Shown here in pieces: positions 10,303 to 18,726 of a DNA stretch of 64,000 nucleotides. The DNA is from Sphingomonas taxi (GTDB lineage Bacteria > Pseudomonadota > Alphaproteobacteria > Sphingomonadales > Sphingomonadaceae), in assembly GCF_000764535.1 (NCBI RefSeq), contig NZ_CP009571.1, positions 930,001 to 994,000 of the forward strand. Reading direction: 5' to 3'. The notes below the pieces were generated by a model, which worked only from the letters and a program-made list of their open reading frames with translations, was not told where the DNA came from and did no database searches. How positions within the stretch are numbered: position 1 is the first letter of the stretch; each line of letters starts with the position of its first letter. The position numbers and the translations under genes are program-made.

Positions 10303-10331
10303 CCATTAGCCGCAGCGGACGCAGAACGCAA
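10303..10331 (-). promoter_or_regulatory. Sigma70-type promoter candidate for rpsB-tsf
   Basis: Read on the minus strand there is TTGCGT (10331-10326), a 17-base spacer and TAATGG (10308-10303). Transcription would begin near 10297, giving a 100-base leader before rpsB. The assignment rests only on match and spacing. Confidence 0.45.
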
Positions 10332-10346
10332 GTCGTTCCAACCCGC

Positions 10347-10375
10347 TTGACAGGTAGAACGTAGGTGGAACATAA
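10347..10375 (+). promoter_or_regulatory. Sigma70-type promoter candidate for the small membrane protein
   Basis: A perfect TTGACA (10347-10352), a 17-base spacer and ACATAA (10370-10375) point toward the small membrane gene at 10534. It lies back to back with the rpsB promoter candidate. The -10 element is only a partial match. Confidence 0.4.
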
Positions 10376-10491
10376 AGCGTCCAGACAGTGGACACGGTGA
10401 GTCTAACCCAGTTTAGCGGCGCTGCGGCGAAGCGAAATCGGCGAAAATGGACCCAGCGCGGAACTCACTGATTAAACAATGGTTAAGCGAG

Positions 10492-10500
10492 TTATCCACA
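10492..10500 (+). promoter_or_regulatory. Perfect DnaA-box sequence
   Basis: TTATCCACA matches the strong DnaA-box consensus exactly. It lies in the leader of the small membrane gene, 34 bases before its likely ATG. I see no cluster of further boxes and no AT-rich unwinding region, so this is not an origin. A single box could be regulatory or chance. Confidence 0.4.
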
Positions 10501-10533
10501 GGCTGCTCGCTCGCCTGCCAGGGAGTCGGTTCG

Positions 10534-10770
10534 ATGGTTGCAGTCGTCAGTGTTCTCGTTTTTGCCGGTGCGTTCGCGGTTGCCGCGGGCGTGATCGCCG
10601 CGACGGTCGCGCCCCAGTGGCAGCGTATCGTCCGCCTCGCCGCCGGCAACGTCGAGCCCGCCTTCGCTCCGCTGTCGCAGCTCGCCTCGGCCGAACGCCG
10701 CATCGCCGTCAGGCGCTGGGCGTCGGCTCCGGTTCCCGCTGGCGTTCGCCGCCTGCGCGCTGCCGCCTGA
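10534..10770 (+). CDS. Small single-pass membrane protein of unknown function
   Basis: 78 residues from the ATG at 10534, which has CAGGGAG about 9 bases upstream. Residues 1-25 form one hydrophobic helix (MVAVVSVLVFAGAFAVAAG), followed by a basic, Arg-rich tail, so it probably spans the inner membrane once. An in-frame ATG at 10447 would add 29 residues but lacks a good ribosome site. I do not recognise a family. Its 3' end overlaps the 3' end of pssA on the other strand by 62 bases. Confidence 0.6.
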   Translation: MVAVVSVLVFAGAFAVAAGVIAATVAPQWQRIVRLAAGNVEPAFAPLSQLASAERRIAVRRWASAPVPAGVRRLRAAA

Positions 10771-11545
10771 TCTTCGCATAACTGGCGACGCTGAACGGGA
10801 TCGTGATCAGGTAACCGACACAGATCGCGCTCAGCGTATGCCATGGCGCCGAGACGAGCGCCGCGCCGAGCAGGACGACGCCAGCGATCGCCTCGAACCG
10901 GATCGTCCGGCGCAGGCGCAGCGAGCCCCACGAGAAGGTGGCGACGCTCGACACCATCAGCAGCGCGATGAACGCCACCCAGAGCGCGACGAGATACGGG
11001 TTGGCGAAGATCGGCTGATCGGTCCAGAACCAGAAATAGAGCGGCAGCATCGCGAGACCCGCCCCGGCTGGTGCCGGCACACCGGTGAGGAAGCCCGCCG
11101 ATTTGTGCGGCTGGTCGTCGGCGTCGATCGCCGCGTTGAAGCGGGCGAGGCGAAGCGCGCAGAACACCGCGAGAATCAGCGCGCTGATCCAGCCGAGACG
11201 CGGCAGGGCGGCGAGCGACCAGAGATACATGATGAGCGCCGGCGCGACGCCGAAGGAGATCGCATCGGACAGCGAATCGAGTTCGGCGCCGAAGCGGCTC
11301 TCGCCGTGGAGCATGCGGGCGATGCGCCCGTCGAGCCCGTCGAGCACGCCGGCGATCATGATCATCGTCACCGCACTCTGCCATTCGCCGCCGATCGCGA
11401 AGCGCACGCCGCTGAGGCCCGAGCAGAGCGCGAGCGCGGTGACGGCATTGGGGGCGACGGCGCGCAGCGGCAGCCCGCGCGGACGGCGGGGCAGGCGACG
11501 CGGCAGGCGGCGGGCGGGATCGGGGGTGGAGTCGCGCGGTTCCAT
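10709..11545 (-). CDS. pssA: CDP-diacylglycerol--serine O-phosphatidyltransferase
   Basis: Inner-membrane enzyme joining CDP-diacylglycerol and serine to phosphatidylserine. The CDP-alcohol phosphotransferase signature D-G-x2-A-R-x8-G-x3-D-x3-D is clear as DGLDGRIARM followed by RFGAELDSLSD. 278 residues with about seven membrane helices and an Arg-rich N-terminus. It follows psd by 11 bases on the same strand, so the two successive steps to phosphatidylethanolamine are co-transcribed. Confidence 0.95.
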   Translation of the reverse strand: MEPRDSTPDPARRLPRRLPRRPRGLPLRAVAPNAVTALALCSGLSGVRFAIGGEWQSAVTMIMIAGVLDGLDGRIARMLHGESRFGAELDSLSDAISFGVAPALIMYLWSLAALPRLGWISALILAVFCALRLARFNAAIDADDQPHKSAGFLTGVPAPAGAGLAMLPLYFWFWTDQPIFANPYLVALWVAFIALLMVSSVATFSWGSLRLRRTIRFEAIAGVVLLGAALVSAPWHTLSAICVGYLITIPFSVASYAKIRRQRAGGERQREPEPTPSA

Positions 11546-11556
11546 TTATTTGCCGA

Positions 11557-12288
11557 TCATTGTGCGATGCCGGTGACGGACATGCCGCCGACACGGCCGA
11601 CCACCGTCTCGCCGGCGATCGTGCGTTGGCCGAGCGTCACCTGCGGGATGATGTCGTCTGGAAGGAAGACGTCGACGCGGCTGCCGAAGCGGATCAGGCC
11701 GATCCGCTGGCCGGTCGCGACCATGTCGCCCGGCTTGACGAAGGGCACGATGCGGCGCGCGACCAGCCCGGCGATCTGGGTGAAGCCGATGCGGCGGCCG
11801 TCCCGCCCCTCGACGACGATATGCTGGCGCTCGTTCTCGTCGGACGCCTTGTCGAGATCGGCGTTGAGAAACTTGCCGCTGATATAGACGACCTGGCGGA
11901 TCGTACCCGCGATAGGCGTCCGGTTGATGTGCACGTCGAACACCGACATGAAGATCGACACGCGCGTCAGCGGCACCTCGCCCAGTTCGCCGACCAATTC
12001 GCGGGGTACCGCCACCCGCTGGATCATCGTGACGAGCCCGTCGGCGGGGGCGATGACGAGGCCGTCGCCGACCGGCGTGGTGCGGATCGGATCGCGGAAG
12101 AAGGTCAGCACCCAGACGACGACGGCGAGCAGCGGCCAGAACAGCACCTTGGTGATGATCGTCGCGATCAGCGTGAGCCCAAGCGCGATGGCGGCGTATT
12201 TATGGCCTTCGGGGTGGACCGAAGGGAAGCGCCACTTCACCGTGGTCGTCGGCAGCGGGCTGGTCGGTGGCTTTTCGAGCGATGGCAT
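11557..12288 (-). CDS. psd: Phosphatidylserine decarboxylase proenzyme
   Basis: Converts phosphatidylserine to phosphatidylethanolamine. The proenzyme cleaves itself at a Gly-Ser bond to make a pyruvoyl group; the site is visible as [11 protein letters not shown] near residue 213. It is the short alphaproteobacterial form (about 243 residues) with one N-terminal membrane anchor and the [11 protein letters not shown] block. The ATG at 12288 is preferred to the GTG at 12294. Divergent from icd, with pssA immediately downstream. Confidence 0.94.
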   Translation of the reverse strand: MPSLEKPPTSPLPTTTVKWRFPSVHPEGHKYAAIALGLTLIATIITKVLFWPLLAVVVWVLTFFRDPIRTTPVGDGLVIAPADGLVTMIQRVAVPRELVGELGEVPLTRVSIFMSVFDVHINRTPIAGTIRQVVYISGKFLNADLDKASDENERQHIVVEGRDGRRIGFTQIAGLVARRIVPFVKPGDMVATGQRIGLIRFGSRVDVFLPDDIIPQVTLGQRTIAGETVVGRVGGMSVTGIAQ

Positions 12289-12434
12289 AACCACGGGGTG
12301 TAACCGTGTCGTTCATGCAACACAACGTTTGCCGGCGACGACGTTCACCGCGCGGCCAATCCGCCCGAGATGGTTGATCCCCTGCCCGCTTGTGCCTAGA
12401 CGACGGCGCAAATCCCCTCTTGCAGGAAGCGCAT

Positions 12435-13655
12435 ATGGCCAAGATTCAGGTGAAGAACCCGATCGTCGAGATCGACGGCGACGAGATGACGCGGATCATC
12501 TGGGAATGGATCCGCGAGCGCCTGATCAAGCCGTATCTCGACATCGAGCTCGACTATTACGATCTCGGCATCGAGAATCGCGACGCGACCGAGGACCGGG
12601 TGACGGTCGACGCCGCCAAGGCGACGCAGAAGCACGGCGTCGCGGTCAAGTGCGCGACGATCACCCCCGACGAACAGCGCGTCGAGGAATTCGGCCTCAA
12701 GAAGATGTGGAAGTCGCCCAACGGCACGATCCGCAACATCCTCGGCGGCACGATCTTCCGCGAGCCGATCGTGATCAAGAACGTCCCCCGCCTGATCCCG
12801 GGCTGGACGCATCCGATCGTCGTCGGCCGTCACGCCTTCGGCGACCAGTATCGCGCGACCGACTTCCTCGTCCCCGGCCCCGGCAAGTTGCGCCTCGTAT
12901 TCGAGGGCGTCGACGGCCAGACGATCGACCGCGAAGTCTTCGATTTCCCGAGCTCGGGCGTCGCGATGGCGATGTACAATCTGGACGATTCGATCCGCGA
13001 TTTCGCCCGTGCCTCGATGCATTACGGCCTCAACCTCAAGTGGCCGGTGTATCTCAGCACCAAGAACACGATCCTCAAGGCCTATGACGGCCGGTTCAAG
13101 GACCTGTTCGCCGAGGTGTTCGAAACCGAGTTCAAGGACAAGTTCAAGGAAGCGGGCATCGTCTACGAGCATCGCCTGATCGACGACATGGTCGCCTCGG
13201 CGCTGAAGTGGAACGGCGAGTTCGTCTGGGCCTGCAAGAACTATGACGGCGACGTCCAGTCGGACCAGGTCGCGCAGGGCTTCGGGTCGCTCGGCCTGAT
13301 GACCTCGGTGCTGCTGACGCCGGACGGCAAGACGGTCGAGGCGGAGGCCGCGCACGGCACCGTCACCCGCCACTATCGCCAGCACGAGCAGGGCAAGGCG
13401 ACCAGCACCAACCCGATCGCGTCGATCTTCGCCTGGACCGGCGGCCTGAAGTATCGCGGCAAGTTCGACGGCACCCCCGAGGTGACCAAGTTCGCCGAGA
13501 CGCTGGAGCGCTGCTGCATCGAGTGCGTCGAGAACGGCCAGATGACCAAGGATCTCGCGATCCTGATTGGGCCGCACCAGCCGTGGATGACCACCGAGCA
13601 GTTCTTCGAGGCGGTGCGCGCCAACCTCGAGCAGAAGATGGCGAACTGGGGCTGA
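12435..13655 (+). CDS. icd: NADP-dependent isocitrate dehydrogenase
   Basis: TCA-cycle enzyme that oxidises isocitrate to 2-oxoglutarate with NADP. It is the homodimeric type related to eukaryotic IDH1/2 (406 residues) rather than the E. coli type. Visible are the [17 protein letters not shown] start, [10 protein letters not shown], the substrate loop [12 protein letters not shown], and [11 protein letters not shown] for coenzyme binding. The ATG at 12435 has AGGAAG upstream. Followed by a strong terminator. Confidence 0.97.
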   Translation: MAKIQVKNPIVEIDGDEMTRIIWEWIRERLIKPYLDIELDYYDLGIENRDATEDRVTVDAAKATQKHGVAVKCATITPDEQRVEEFGLKKMWKSPNGTIRNILGGTIFREPIVIKNVPRLIPGWTHPIVVGRHAFGDQYRATDFLVPGPGKLRLVFEGVDGQTIDREVFDFPSSGVAMAMYNLDDSIRDFARASMHYGLNLKWPVYLSTKNTILKAYDGRFKDLFAEVFETEFKDKFKEAGIVYEHRLIDDMVASALKWNGEFVWACKNYDGDVQSDQVAQGFGSLGLMTSVLLTPDGKTVEAEAAHGTVTRHYRQHEQGKATSTNPIASIFAWTGGLKYRGKFDGTPEVTKFAETLERCCIECVENGQMTKDLAILIGPHQPWMTTEQFFEAVRANLEQKMANWG

Positions 13656-13678
13656 TCCGCTTCGCCTGAGACGATCGG

Positions 13679-13711
13679 GGGCTCGGAGGCTTAGGCTTCC
13701 GGGCCCTTTTT
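13679..13711 (+). terminator. Intrinsic terminator after icd, overlapping the tetR 3' end
   Basis: Arms 13679-13690 and 13695-13706 pair over 12 bases with two wobble pairs and a 4-base loop, followed by five T. The right arm lies inside the last codons of the convergent TetR gene, whose stop codon is in the loop. Confidence 0.7.
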
Positions 13712-14263
13712 CGTAAGGCCGGCGACGAACAAGGCGAGCGCTGCGCGGGCGGCCTCCGGATCGGGCGGCAGGCGGCGATCGAGCGCGAGCGTCGCGAAGC
13801 CGTGGACCAGCGCCCAGGCCGCCATCGTCGCGGTCGGCGCGGTGCCGGGACAGAGCGTCGCGACGCGCGCGGCGAGTACGCCATAGGCATCGCCCTCGGC
13901 GGCGTGATCCGGGCTGACGTGCGCGGCGGTGGCGATCGCATCGGTGAACATCAGCCGGAACAGCGCGGGATGCGCCTGTGCGAAGGCGACATAGGCCAGC
14001 CCCTGTTCGACCAGCGCCTGTTCGGCCGCGATGGCGTTCCCCTGCGCGTCGGCGACGACGAGCCGGCCGTGCAGCATCGCAAAGCCTTCCGCCGCCACCG
14101 CGCCGAGCAGCGCCGTCTTGTCGGGAAAGTGGCGATAGGGCGCCATCGCCGATACCCCTGCGGCACGTGCGACGGCGCGGAGCGAGGGGTCGTGATCGCC
14201 GGCATCGAGCAGACGCATCGCATGCTCGACAAGCGACTGGCGCAAAGAAGGCGTCGACGTCAT
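13691..14263 (-). CDS. TetR/AcrR-family transcriptional repressor
   Basis: 190 residues. The N-terminal TetR helix-turn-helix is clear (PSLRAVARAAGVSAMAPYRHF, about residues 25-46). The C-terminal ligand-binding domain ends in a region typical of the WHG-type TetR proteins. It is divergent from a DUF4188 gene; the 62 bases between them hold two matching palindromes, the likely operators, so it probably represses both genes. The ligand is unknown. The last codons lie within the icd terminator hairpin. Confidence 0.9.
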   Translation of the reverse strand: MTSTPSLRQSLVEHAMRLLDAGDHDPSLRAVARAAGVSAMAPYRHFPDKTALLGAVAAEGFAMLHGRLVVADAQGNAIAAEQALVEQGLAYVAFAQAHPALFRLMFTDAIATAAHVSPDHAAEGDAYGVLAARVATLCPGTAPTATMAAWALVHGFATLALDRRLPPDPEAARAALALFVAGLTKKGPEA

Positions 14264-14270
14264 TCGGTGT

Positions 14271-14311
14271 GTTTACACTGTAAGCAGCTAGTGGTAGCTT
14301 ACGCTGTAAAC
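14271..14311. promoter_or_regulatory. Twin TetR operator
   Basis: Two near-identical palindromes, TTACACTGTAA (14273-14283) and TTACGCTGTAA (14299-14309), lie 26 bases apart centre to centre. Each sits within a 15-base arm (14271-14285 and 14297-14311), and the two arms are inverted copies of each other with two mismatches. Placed between the divergent TetR and DUF4188 starts, this is the expected form of a TetR operator. Confidence 0.75.
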
Positions 14312-14325
14312 AAAGGAGTCGGATG

Positions 14326-14820
14326 ATGCAAATGGATGGGCGCGCCGCCACGGCCCGTGCGACGGTGGATCTGTCGGGCTATCCCGATCTGGTCATGGTG
14401 CTGCTCGGTTTCCGGGTCGGCAGCCTGCGCGGATTGCCCGCGCTGATGCGGATCGGTCGCGGCCTCGCCACCATCAGCCGTACGCCGCCCGACGGCTTGT
14501 TGGGCAATGACGGCATGATGTTCGCGTGGAACCACGTCGGCATCCGCCATTATTGGCGCGATCTCGACAGCCTCGGCCGCTTCACCCGGTCGGCGCCGCA
14601 TAGCGGCTGGTGGCGGGACTTCCTCAGCGATCGCCACGGCTGCGGGTTCTGGCACGAGGCGTATAGCGCCAAGGGCGGGATCGAGGCGATCTATGTCGGG
14701 ATCGACGCTCCCGTGGGGCTCGGCACGTTCGCACCGGCGCGGTGGCCGGAGGGACCGTTCCTGTCGAGCCGCGACCGGTTGATGGCGGATGCGCGCGAAC
14801 GACGGAACGGGGCGGCCTGA
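14326..14820 (+). CDS. DUF4188 domain protein (monooxygenase-like)
   Basis: 164 residues matching the DUF4188 pattern: a beta-strand around VMVLLGFRVGSLRGLPAL, the block AWNHVGIRHYWRDLDSLGRF, and the HEAYSAKGGIEAIYVG segment near the end. The family has the ferredoxin-like dimeric alpha-beta fold found in small monooxygenases and in proteins near phenylacetaldoxime dehydratase, but its reaction is not established. Two ATGs (14323, 14326) follow AGGAG; the second has the better spacing of 7. Controlled, by inference, by the divergent TetR through the twin operator. Confidence 0.8.
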   Translation: MQMDGRAATARATVDLSGYPDLVMVLLGFRVGSLRGLPALMRIGRGLATISRTPPDGLLGNDGMMFAWNHVGIRHYWRDLDSLGRFTRSAPHSGWWRDFLSDRHGCGFWHEAYSAKGGIEAIYVGIDAPVGLGTFAPARWPEGPFLSSRDRLMADARERRNGAA

Positions 14821-14829
14821 CCCCCGTCC

Positions 14830-14855
14830 GTCATCCCGGCAGGTGCCGGGACGAC
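14830..14855. repeat. Short palindromic repeat between convergent genes
   Basis: TCCCGGC and GCCGGGA (14834-14851) form a hairpin inside a GTCATCCCGG...CGAC context. It looks like a half-unit of the larger inverted repeats at 18047, 26410 and 35864. It may also end transcription for the two convergent genes. Confidence 0.5.
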
Positions 14856-14867
14856 GGTGGAGGACGA

Positions 14868-15017
14868 TCAGGCGTTGTCGTTGACGCCGCCCTGGCCCTC
14901 GCCGTGGTTGCCGTAGCCGGCGCCCGATCCCTCGGTGTCGGTGTTTTCCGTCGGGGCGAGCGGATCGATATTGTGGTCGTTCTTGTCCTGGTCGTCGGTG
15001 CGGTCGGGGTCGGTCAT
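14868..15017 (-). CDS. Small acidic hypothetical protein
   Basis: 49 residues, strongly acidic and rich in Asp, Asn, Gly and Thr (MTDPDRTDDQDKN start), without a hydrophobic segment; probably disordered and cytosolic. The ATG at 15017 has AAGGAC about 7 bases upstream. I know no function. It is convergent with the DUF4188 gene and lies 50 bases before the GT39-type gene on the opposite side. Confidence 0.6.
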   Translation of the reverse strand: MTDPDRTDDQDKNDHNIDPLAPTENTDTEGSGAGYGNHGEGQGGVNDNA

Positions 15018-15067
15018 CGTCAGTCCTTTTGCAGCGCGGAGGTGGAAGACCAACCGACGGTCGGCCG

Positions 15068-16486
15068 CTACGTTCCGTGCGTGTTTCCGGGTCTCGCCGG
15101 CGGCGCGGCGGCCGGCATGCGGCGATAGACGGTCACGCCGAGGTCGCGCGCGACGGCGCGATAATGACGCGCGAGCGCGCGGTGGACGAGGATCACGCCG
15201 GGCCGCCGGCGGTTGCGGGGGATGTCGCCGACCGCGATCACCGGCGGGCGGGCGGCGAGGATGCGGGCGACCTCCTGCGTCGGGTCGATGCCGATCGCGC
15301 GGGCCTCGCTCGCCTCGACGAGGTGGAACGGAAATGGATAGCGCGTCGGCAGGCAGCTATCGGTCGCGTCGTAGAGCACCGGCGGTGCCTGGACGAGGAA
15401 CAGACAGCCCTGCCCGCGCATCCGATCGATGACCCGGGCGAGCGTGGCGACGCGCTGGCGCATGTCGGCGGTATCGCCGCGATGCGGATAGCCGCTGAAC
15501 AGCAGCAATGCGCCCCCCGCGACGGCGGCGAGCGCCTGCATCGCGCGGCGGTCGAGCGCGGCGGCGGCGCAGACCGCGATCGGGACGAGCAGCGGCAGCG
15601 CGTAATGGTTGAAATAGGGCGGGACGAGCAGCCAGCCGACCACCGCGACGGCGAGCCAACCGGTCAGGAATCGATCGGGGCGCACGATCAGCCCGCGAAT
15701 CGCGAGTCCGGCGGGGACGAGCAGGACGACGGCGACGCCGGCCAGCCGTGCCGCGATCGGATCGCCGGGGGTCGCCTGGCGCAGGAAGATCGATTCGATC
15801 GTGGCGAACCACCAGGCGCCGCCGTGCCCCATGCCGGCATAAGCGGCGGCGGCAGCGATCGTCGGGAGCAGCGCGCTGGCGGCATAGAGCGCTGCCGCAG
15901 CGGCGAGCCGTGCCGGGTTGCGGTGGCGTTGCCATGTAGCGCCGAGCAGCGCGATGCCGAAGAAACAGCCTTCGAAGACCGCGGTCGGCTTGATTTGCAA
16001 CGCCAGCCCGGCGAGCAGCATCGCCGGGATCGCGGCGCGGCGGCGACCGGCGATCGTGTCGCGGGTCAGCAGCGCCGCCGCGACGATGGCGAGATCGTAG
16101 AAGACCGGCGACTGGCCGCCGCGGCCGCCGAGCAGCTCCAGCCAGACGAGATAGAGCAGGCCCGCCGCCAGCGCGCCGGCGGCGCCGGCATGGCGTCGGG
16201 CCATCGTCGCGATCAGGCCGGCGGTGGCCGCTGCGGCGGCGAGCGCGAGCAGATGATAGGCGACGACGGGATCGCCGGGCAGGCCCCGTGCCGCCGCGGC
16301 GATCAGGAACAGGCCGATCGGCTTGCGGTCCCAGATGTCGACATAGGGGATCGCCCCCTCCCACATCCGCTGCCCGACGAGCAGGTACATCTGTTCGTCG
16401 ACATCGATCAGCGGGTTGCCGATATCCGGCAGGCGCAACGCCACCGCGGCGAGGATCAGGATCAACCAGGAAAGCCGCTGCGTCAT
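15068..16486 (-). CDS. Glycosyltransferase family 39-like membrane protein
   Basis: 472 residues with about 10 or more membrane helices. The first periplasmic loop holds the GT-C hallmark acidic residues (IDVDEQMYLLVGQRMWEG) followed by PYVDIWDRKPIG, as in ArnT/PMT-type transferases that move a sugar from a polyprenyl-phosphate carrier to an acceptor. The C-terminal periplasmic part is short. Acceptor and sugar cannot be told from sequence. I start at the ATG at 16486; a TTG at 16507 is the alternative, and neither has a clear Shine-Dalgarno. No sugar-biosynthesis neighbours. Confidence 0.8.
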   Translation of the reverse strand: MTQRLSWLILILAAVALRLPDIGNPLIDVDEQMYLLVGQRMWEGAIPYVDIWDRKPIGLFLIAAAARGLPGDPVVAYHLLALAAAAATAGLIATMARRHAGAAGALAAGLLYLVWLELLGGRGGQSPVFYDLAIVAAALLTRDTIAGRRRAAIPAMLLAGLALQIKPTAVFEGCFFGIALLGATWQRHRNPARLAAAAALYAASALLPTIAAAAAYAGMGHGGAWWFATIESIFLRQATPGDPIAARLAGVAVVLLVPAGLAIRGLIVRPDRFLTGWLAVAVVGWLLVPPYFNHYALPLLVPIAVCAAAALDRRAMQALAAVAGGALLLFSGYPHRGDTADMRQRVATLARVIDRMRGQGCLFLVQAPPVLYDATDSCLPTRYPFPFHLVEASEARAIGIDPTQEVARILAARPPVIAVGDIPRNRRRPGVILVHRALARHYRAVARDLGVTVYRRMPAAAPPARPGNTHGT

Positions 16487-16533
16487 GCGCCATGCGTCAT
16501 GGCGCAAAGAGGGTTAGCGGCGCGCTAACGCGA

Positions 16534-17613
16534 TCAGAACAGCTCGCCCTGCGGCCCGGCGGGCGGGCGGAACAGATCGGTGCGCAGAGGGGCGCCGCGA
16601 TTGCCGAGGCCGTGCTTGCGGCAGGCGATACGGAAGCGGGTGCGCATCAGCTCGGCCCAGGGGCCGGCGCCCTGCATGCGCGTGAAGAAATCGGGATCGT
16701 TGTCGCGGCCACCGCGCAACGACTGGATGATGGCCATCACCTTGCCGGCACGATCGGGGAAATGTGCGTCGAGCCACGCCCGGAATAGCGGCGCGACCTC
16801 GTGCGGCAGGCGGACGGGGATGAAAAAACAGGATTTCGCGCCAGCCTCCGCGGCGCGTTCGACCAGATGCTCGAGTTCGTGGTCGGTGATCGACGGGATC
16901 ACCGGCGCGATCGAGACATAGACGGGGATCCCGGCATCGGCGAGCATCCGCACCGCGCGCAGCCGCCGTTCGGGATGCGGCGCACGCGGCTCGATCGTCG
17001 CGGCGATCGTCGGGTCGAGCGAGGTGATCGACATCGCGACGCCGGCCAGTCCCTCGGCCGCCATCGCCGAAAGCAGGTCGATATCGCGCGTCACCCGATC
17101 CGACTTGGTGGTGATGGTGAGTGGATGGCGCGTCTCGGCGAGCACTTCGATGATGGCGCGGGTGATCCGCCAGTCGCGCTCGATCGGCTGATAGGGATCG
17201 GTATTTGTGCCGAGCGCGATCGGCGCGACGACATAGCCGGGCTTGCGCAATTCGGCGCGGAGCAGCTCGGCGGCCTGCGGCTTGGCGAACAGCCGCGACT
17301 CGAAATCGAGACCGGGCGAGAGATCGTGATAGGCATGCGTCGGCCGCGCGAAGCAATAGATGCAGCCGTGTTCGCAGCCGCGATACGGGTTGATCGAGCG
17401 ATCGAAGAAGACGTCGGGCGAGCTGTTGCGGGTGATGATCGTGCGCGGGGTTTCGACGGTGACGCTGGTCCGCAACGGTGCGGGCGCGCCATCGATCTCG
17501 CCCTGCGCATCGAGCCAGTCGCCATCCGCCTCACGCTCGGGCAGGTTGAAGCGGCGGCTGCCGGTGTTGACCGTGGCACCGCGGATGGCGCGTTTGACGA
17601 GCGGCTTGGCCAT
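16534..17613 (-). CDS. PA0069-family radical SAM protein
   Basis: 359 residues with the radical SAM cluster motif CEHGCIYC (CxxxCxxC) near residue 81, preceded by INPYRGCEHG, the signature of the PA0069 family, which is related to spore photoproduct lyase (SplB-like). Members cleave S-adenosylmethionine at a [4Fe-4S] cluster; the substrate of this family is not established. The ATG at 17613 is chosen over the TTG at 17634. It stands alone, divergent from the VOC gene. Confidence 0.88.
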   Translation of the reverse strand: MAKPLVKRAIRGATVNTGSRRFNLPEREADGDWLDAQGEIDGAPAPLRTSVTVETPRTIITRNSSPDVFFDRSINPYRGCEHGCIYCFARPTHAYHDLSPGLDFESRLFAKPQAAELLRAELRKPGYVVAPIALGTNTDPYQPIERDWRITRAIIEVLAETRHPLTITTKSDRVTRDIDLLSAMAAEGLAGVAMSITSLDPTIAATIEPRAPHPERRLRAVRMLADAGIPVYVSIAPVIPSITDHELEHLVERAAEAGAKSCFFIPVRLPHEVAPLFRAWLDAHFPDRAGKVMAIIQSLRGGRDNDPDFFTRMQGAGPWAELMRTRFRIACRKHGLGNRGAPLRTDLFRPPAGPQGELF

Positions 17614-17669
17614 TGCGCGATGGTAGATGGCCAACTAGAACATAGCAAGAACATGATAGGAGATATGGT

Positions 17670-18011
17670 ATGGCGCGGCTGAACTATCTCGAACTGCCGG
17701 TGGCCGACACGACGCGGGCCAAGGCGTTCTACGGCGAAGCGTTCGGCTGGGCGTTCAGCGATTTCGGGCCGAGCTATGCGGCGACGACCAGCGGCGATAC
17801 CGATATCGGCTTCCAGGCCGATCCCGCGCAGCAGACCGCGGCAGCGCTGCCGGTGATCGAGGTGGCGGATGTCGACGCGGCACTCGCCGCGGTCGCGGCG
17901 GCCGGCGGGCGGGTGACGATGCCGGTGTTCGCCTTTCCCGGTGGGCGGCGGTTCCACTTCGCCGATCCGGATGGGCACGAGCTGGCGGTGATGCAGGTCG
18001 ACGCGGGTTAG
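17670..18011 (+). CDS. VOC (glyoxalase/dioxygenase fold) protein
   Basis: 113 residues, a single vicinal-oxygen-chelate unit of two beta-alpha-beta-beta-beta modules (LNYLELPVADTTRAKAFYGEAFGW at the start, RRFHFADPDGHELAVMQ at the end). Such proteins bind a metal at the interface of two modules and may be lyases, dioxygenases or resistance proteins; the substrate is unknown. The ATG has TAGGAGAT upstream. Confidence 0.85.
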   Translation: MARLNYLELPVADTTRAKAFYGEAFGWAFSDFGPSYAATTSGDTDIGFQADPAQQTAAALPVIEVADVDAALAAVAAAGGRVTMPVFAFPGGRRFHFADPDGHELAVMQVDAG

Positions 18012-18046
18012 GTCCGTTCTTCGCGGGCCGGATGACTCTCACGTCC

Positions 18047-18140
18047 GTCATGCCGGACTCGTTCCGGCATCCACTGTTCCGCAGGAGCGAAAGCTGTTGG
18101 TCCTGCGGGCCGGTGGACCCCGGAACAAGTCCGGGGTGAC
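18047..18140. repeat. Inverted pair of intergenic palindromic repeats
   Basis: The first unit starts GTCATGCCGGACTCGTTCC at 18047, and its inverted copy ends at 18140. The two 30-base units agree at about 24 positions and are separated by about 34 bases. Each unit is itself a small hairpin. The family recurs in this window at 26410 and 35864. It lies between the convergent VOC and moaB genes. Confidence 0.7.
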
Positions 18141-18195
18141 GGGTAGTTTGGGGTGACGTCGCCCCCCCGGCTTGCCGCTTACGGTCGCGGACCGA

Positions 18196-18723
18196 TTACC
18201 GTTCCGTCAGCCGCGGCATCAGTTCGACGAAATTGCAGGGGCGGTGGCGGCTGTCGAGCTGGTCCTGCAGGATGCCGTCCCAGCCGTCCTTCACCGCGCC
18301 GGTCGAGCCGGGCAGCGCGAAGATATAGGTGCCGCGCGCGACGCAGGCGCAGGCGCGCGACTGGACGGTGCTGGTGCCGATCTTGGCGTAGCTCAGATAG
18401 CGGAACAGCTCGCCGAAGCCGGGGATCATCTTGGTGGCGACGCGCTCGACCGCCTCCGGCGTGACGTCGCGGCCGGTGACGCCGGTGCCGCCGGTGGTGA
18501 TGACGCAATCGACGCTTTCGTCATCGATCCAGCGATGCAATTGCGCGACGATCGCGTCGGCATCGTCGCGCAGGATGACGCGACCGGCGAGGATATGGCC
18601 CGCCGCTTCGAGCCGGCCGACCAGCGTATCGCCCGAGCGATCCTCGGCGAGCCCGCGCGTATCGGAAACGGTGAGCACCGCGATGTTGACCGGGCGGAAG
18701 GCGAGGCTGGTGTCGATCGGCAT
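18196..18723 (-). CDS. moaB: Molybdenum cofactor biosynthesis protein B
   Basis: MoaB/Mog-type protein that handles molybdopterin, probably by adenylylation. 175 residues with the MPT-binding motif [19 protein letters not shown] and [15 protein letters not shown] near the end. It starts 3 bases after the dnaE stop, so it is co-transcribed with dnaE. No other moa or moe genes are in the window. Confidence 0.93.
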   Translation of the reverse strand: MPIDTSLAFRPVNIAVLTVSDTRGLAEDRSGDTLVGRLEAAGHILAGRVILRDDADAIVAQLHRWIDDESVDCVITTGGTGVTGRDVTPEAVERVATKMIPGFGELFRYLSYAKIGTSTVQSRACACVARGTYIFALPGSTGAVKDGWDGILQDQLDSRHRPCNFVELMPRLTER

Positions 18724-18726
18724 GGC

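Noticed and set aside
10198..10533. A replication origin around the DnaA box
   Set aside because: Only one box, no AT-rich unwinding region, and no dnaA, parAB or gyrase genes near.
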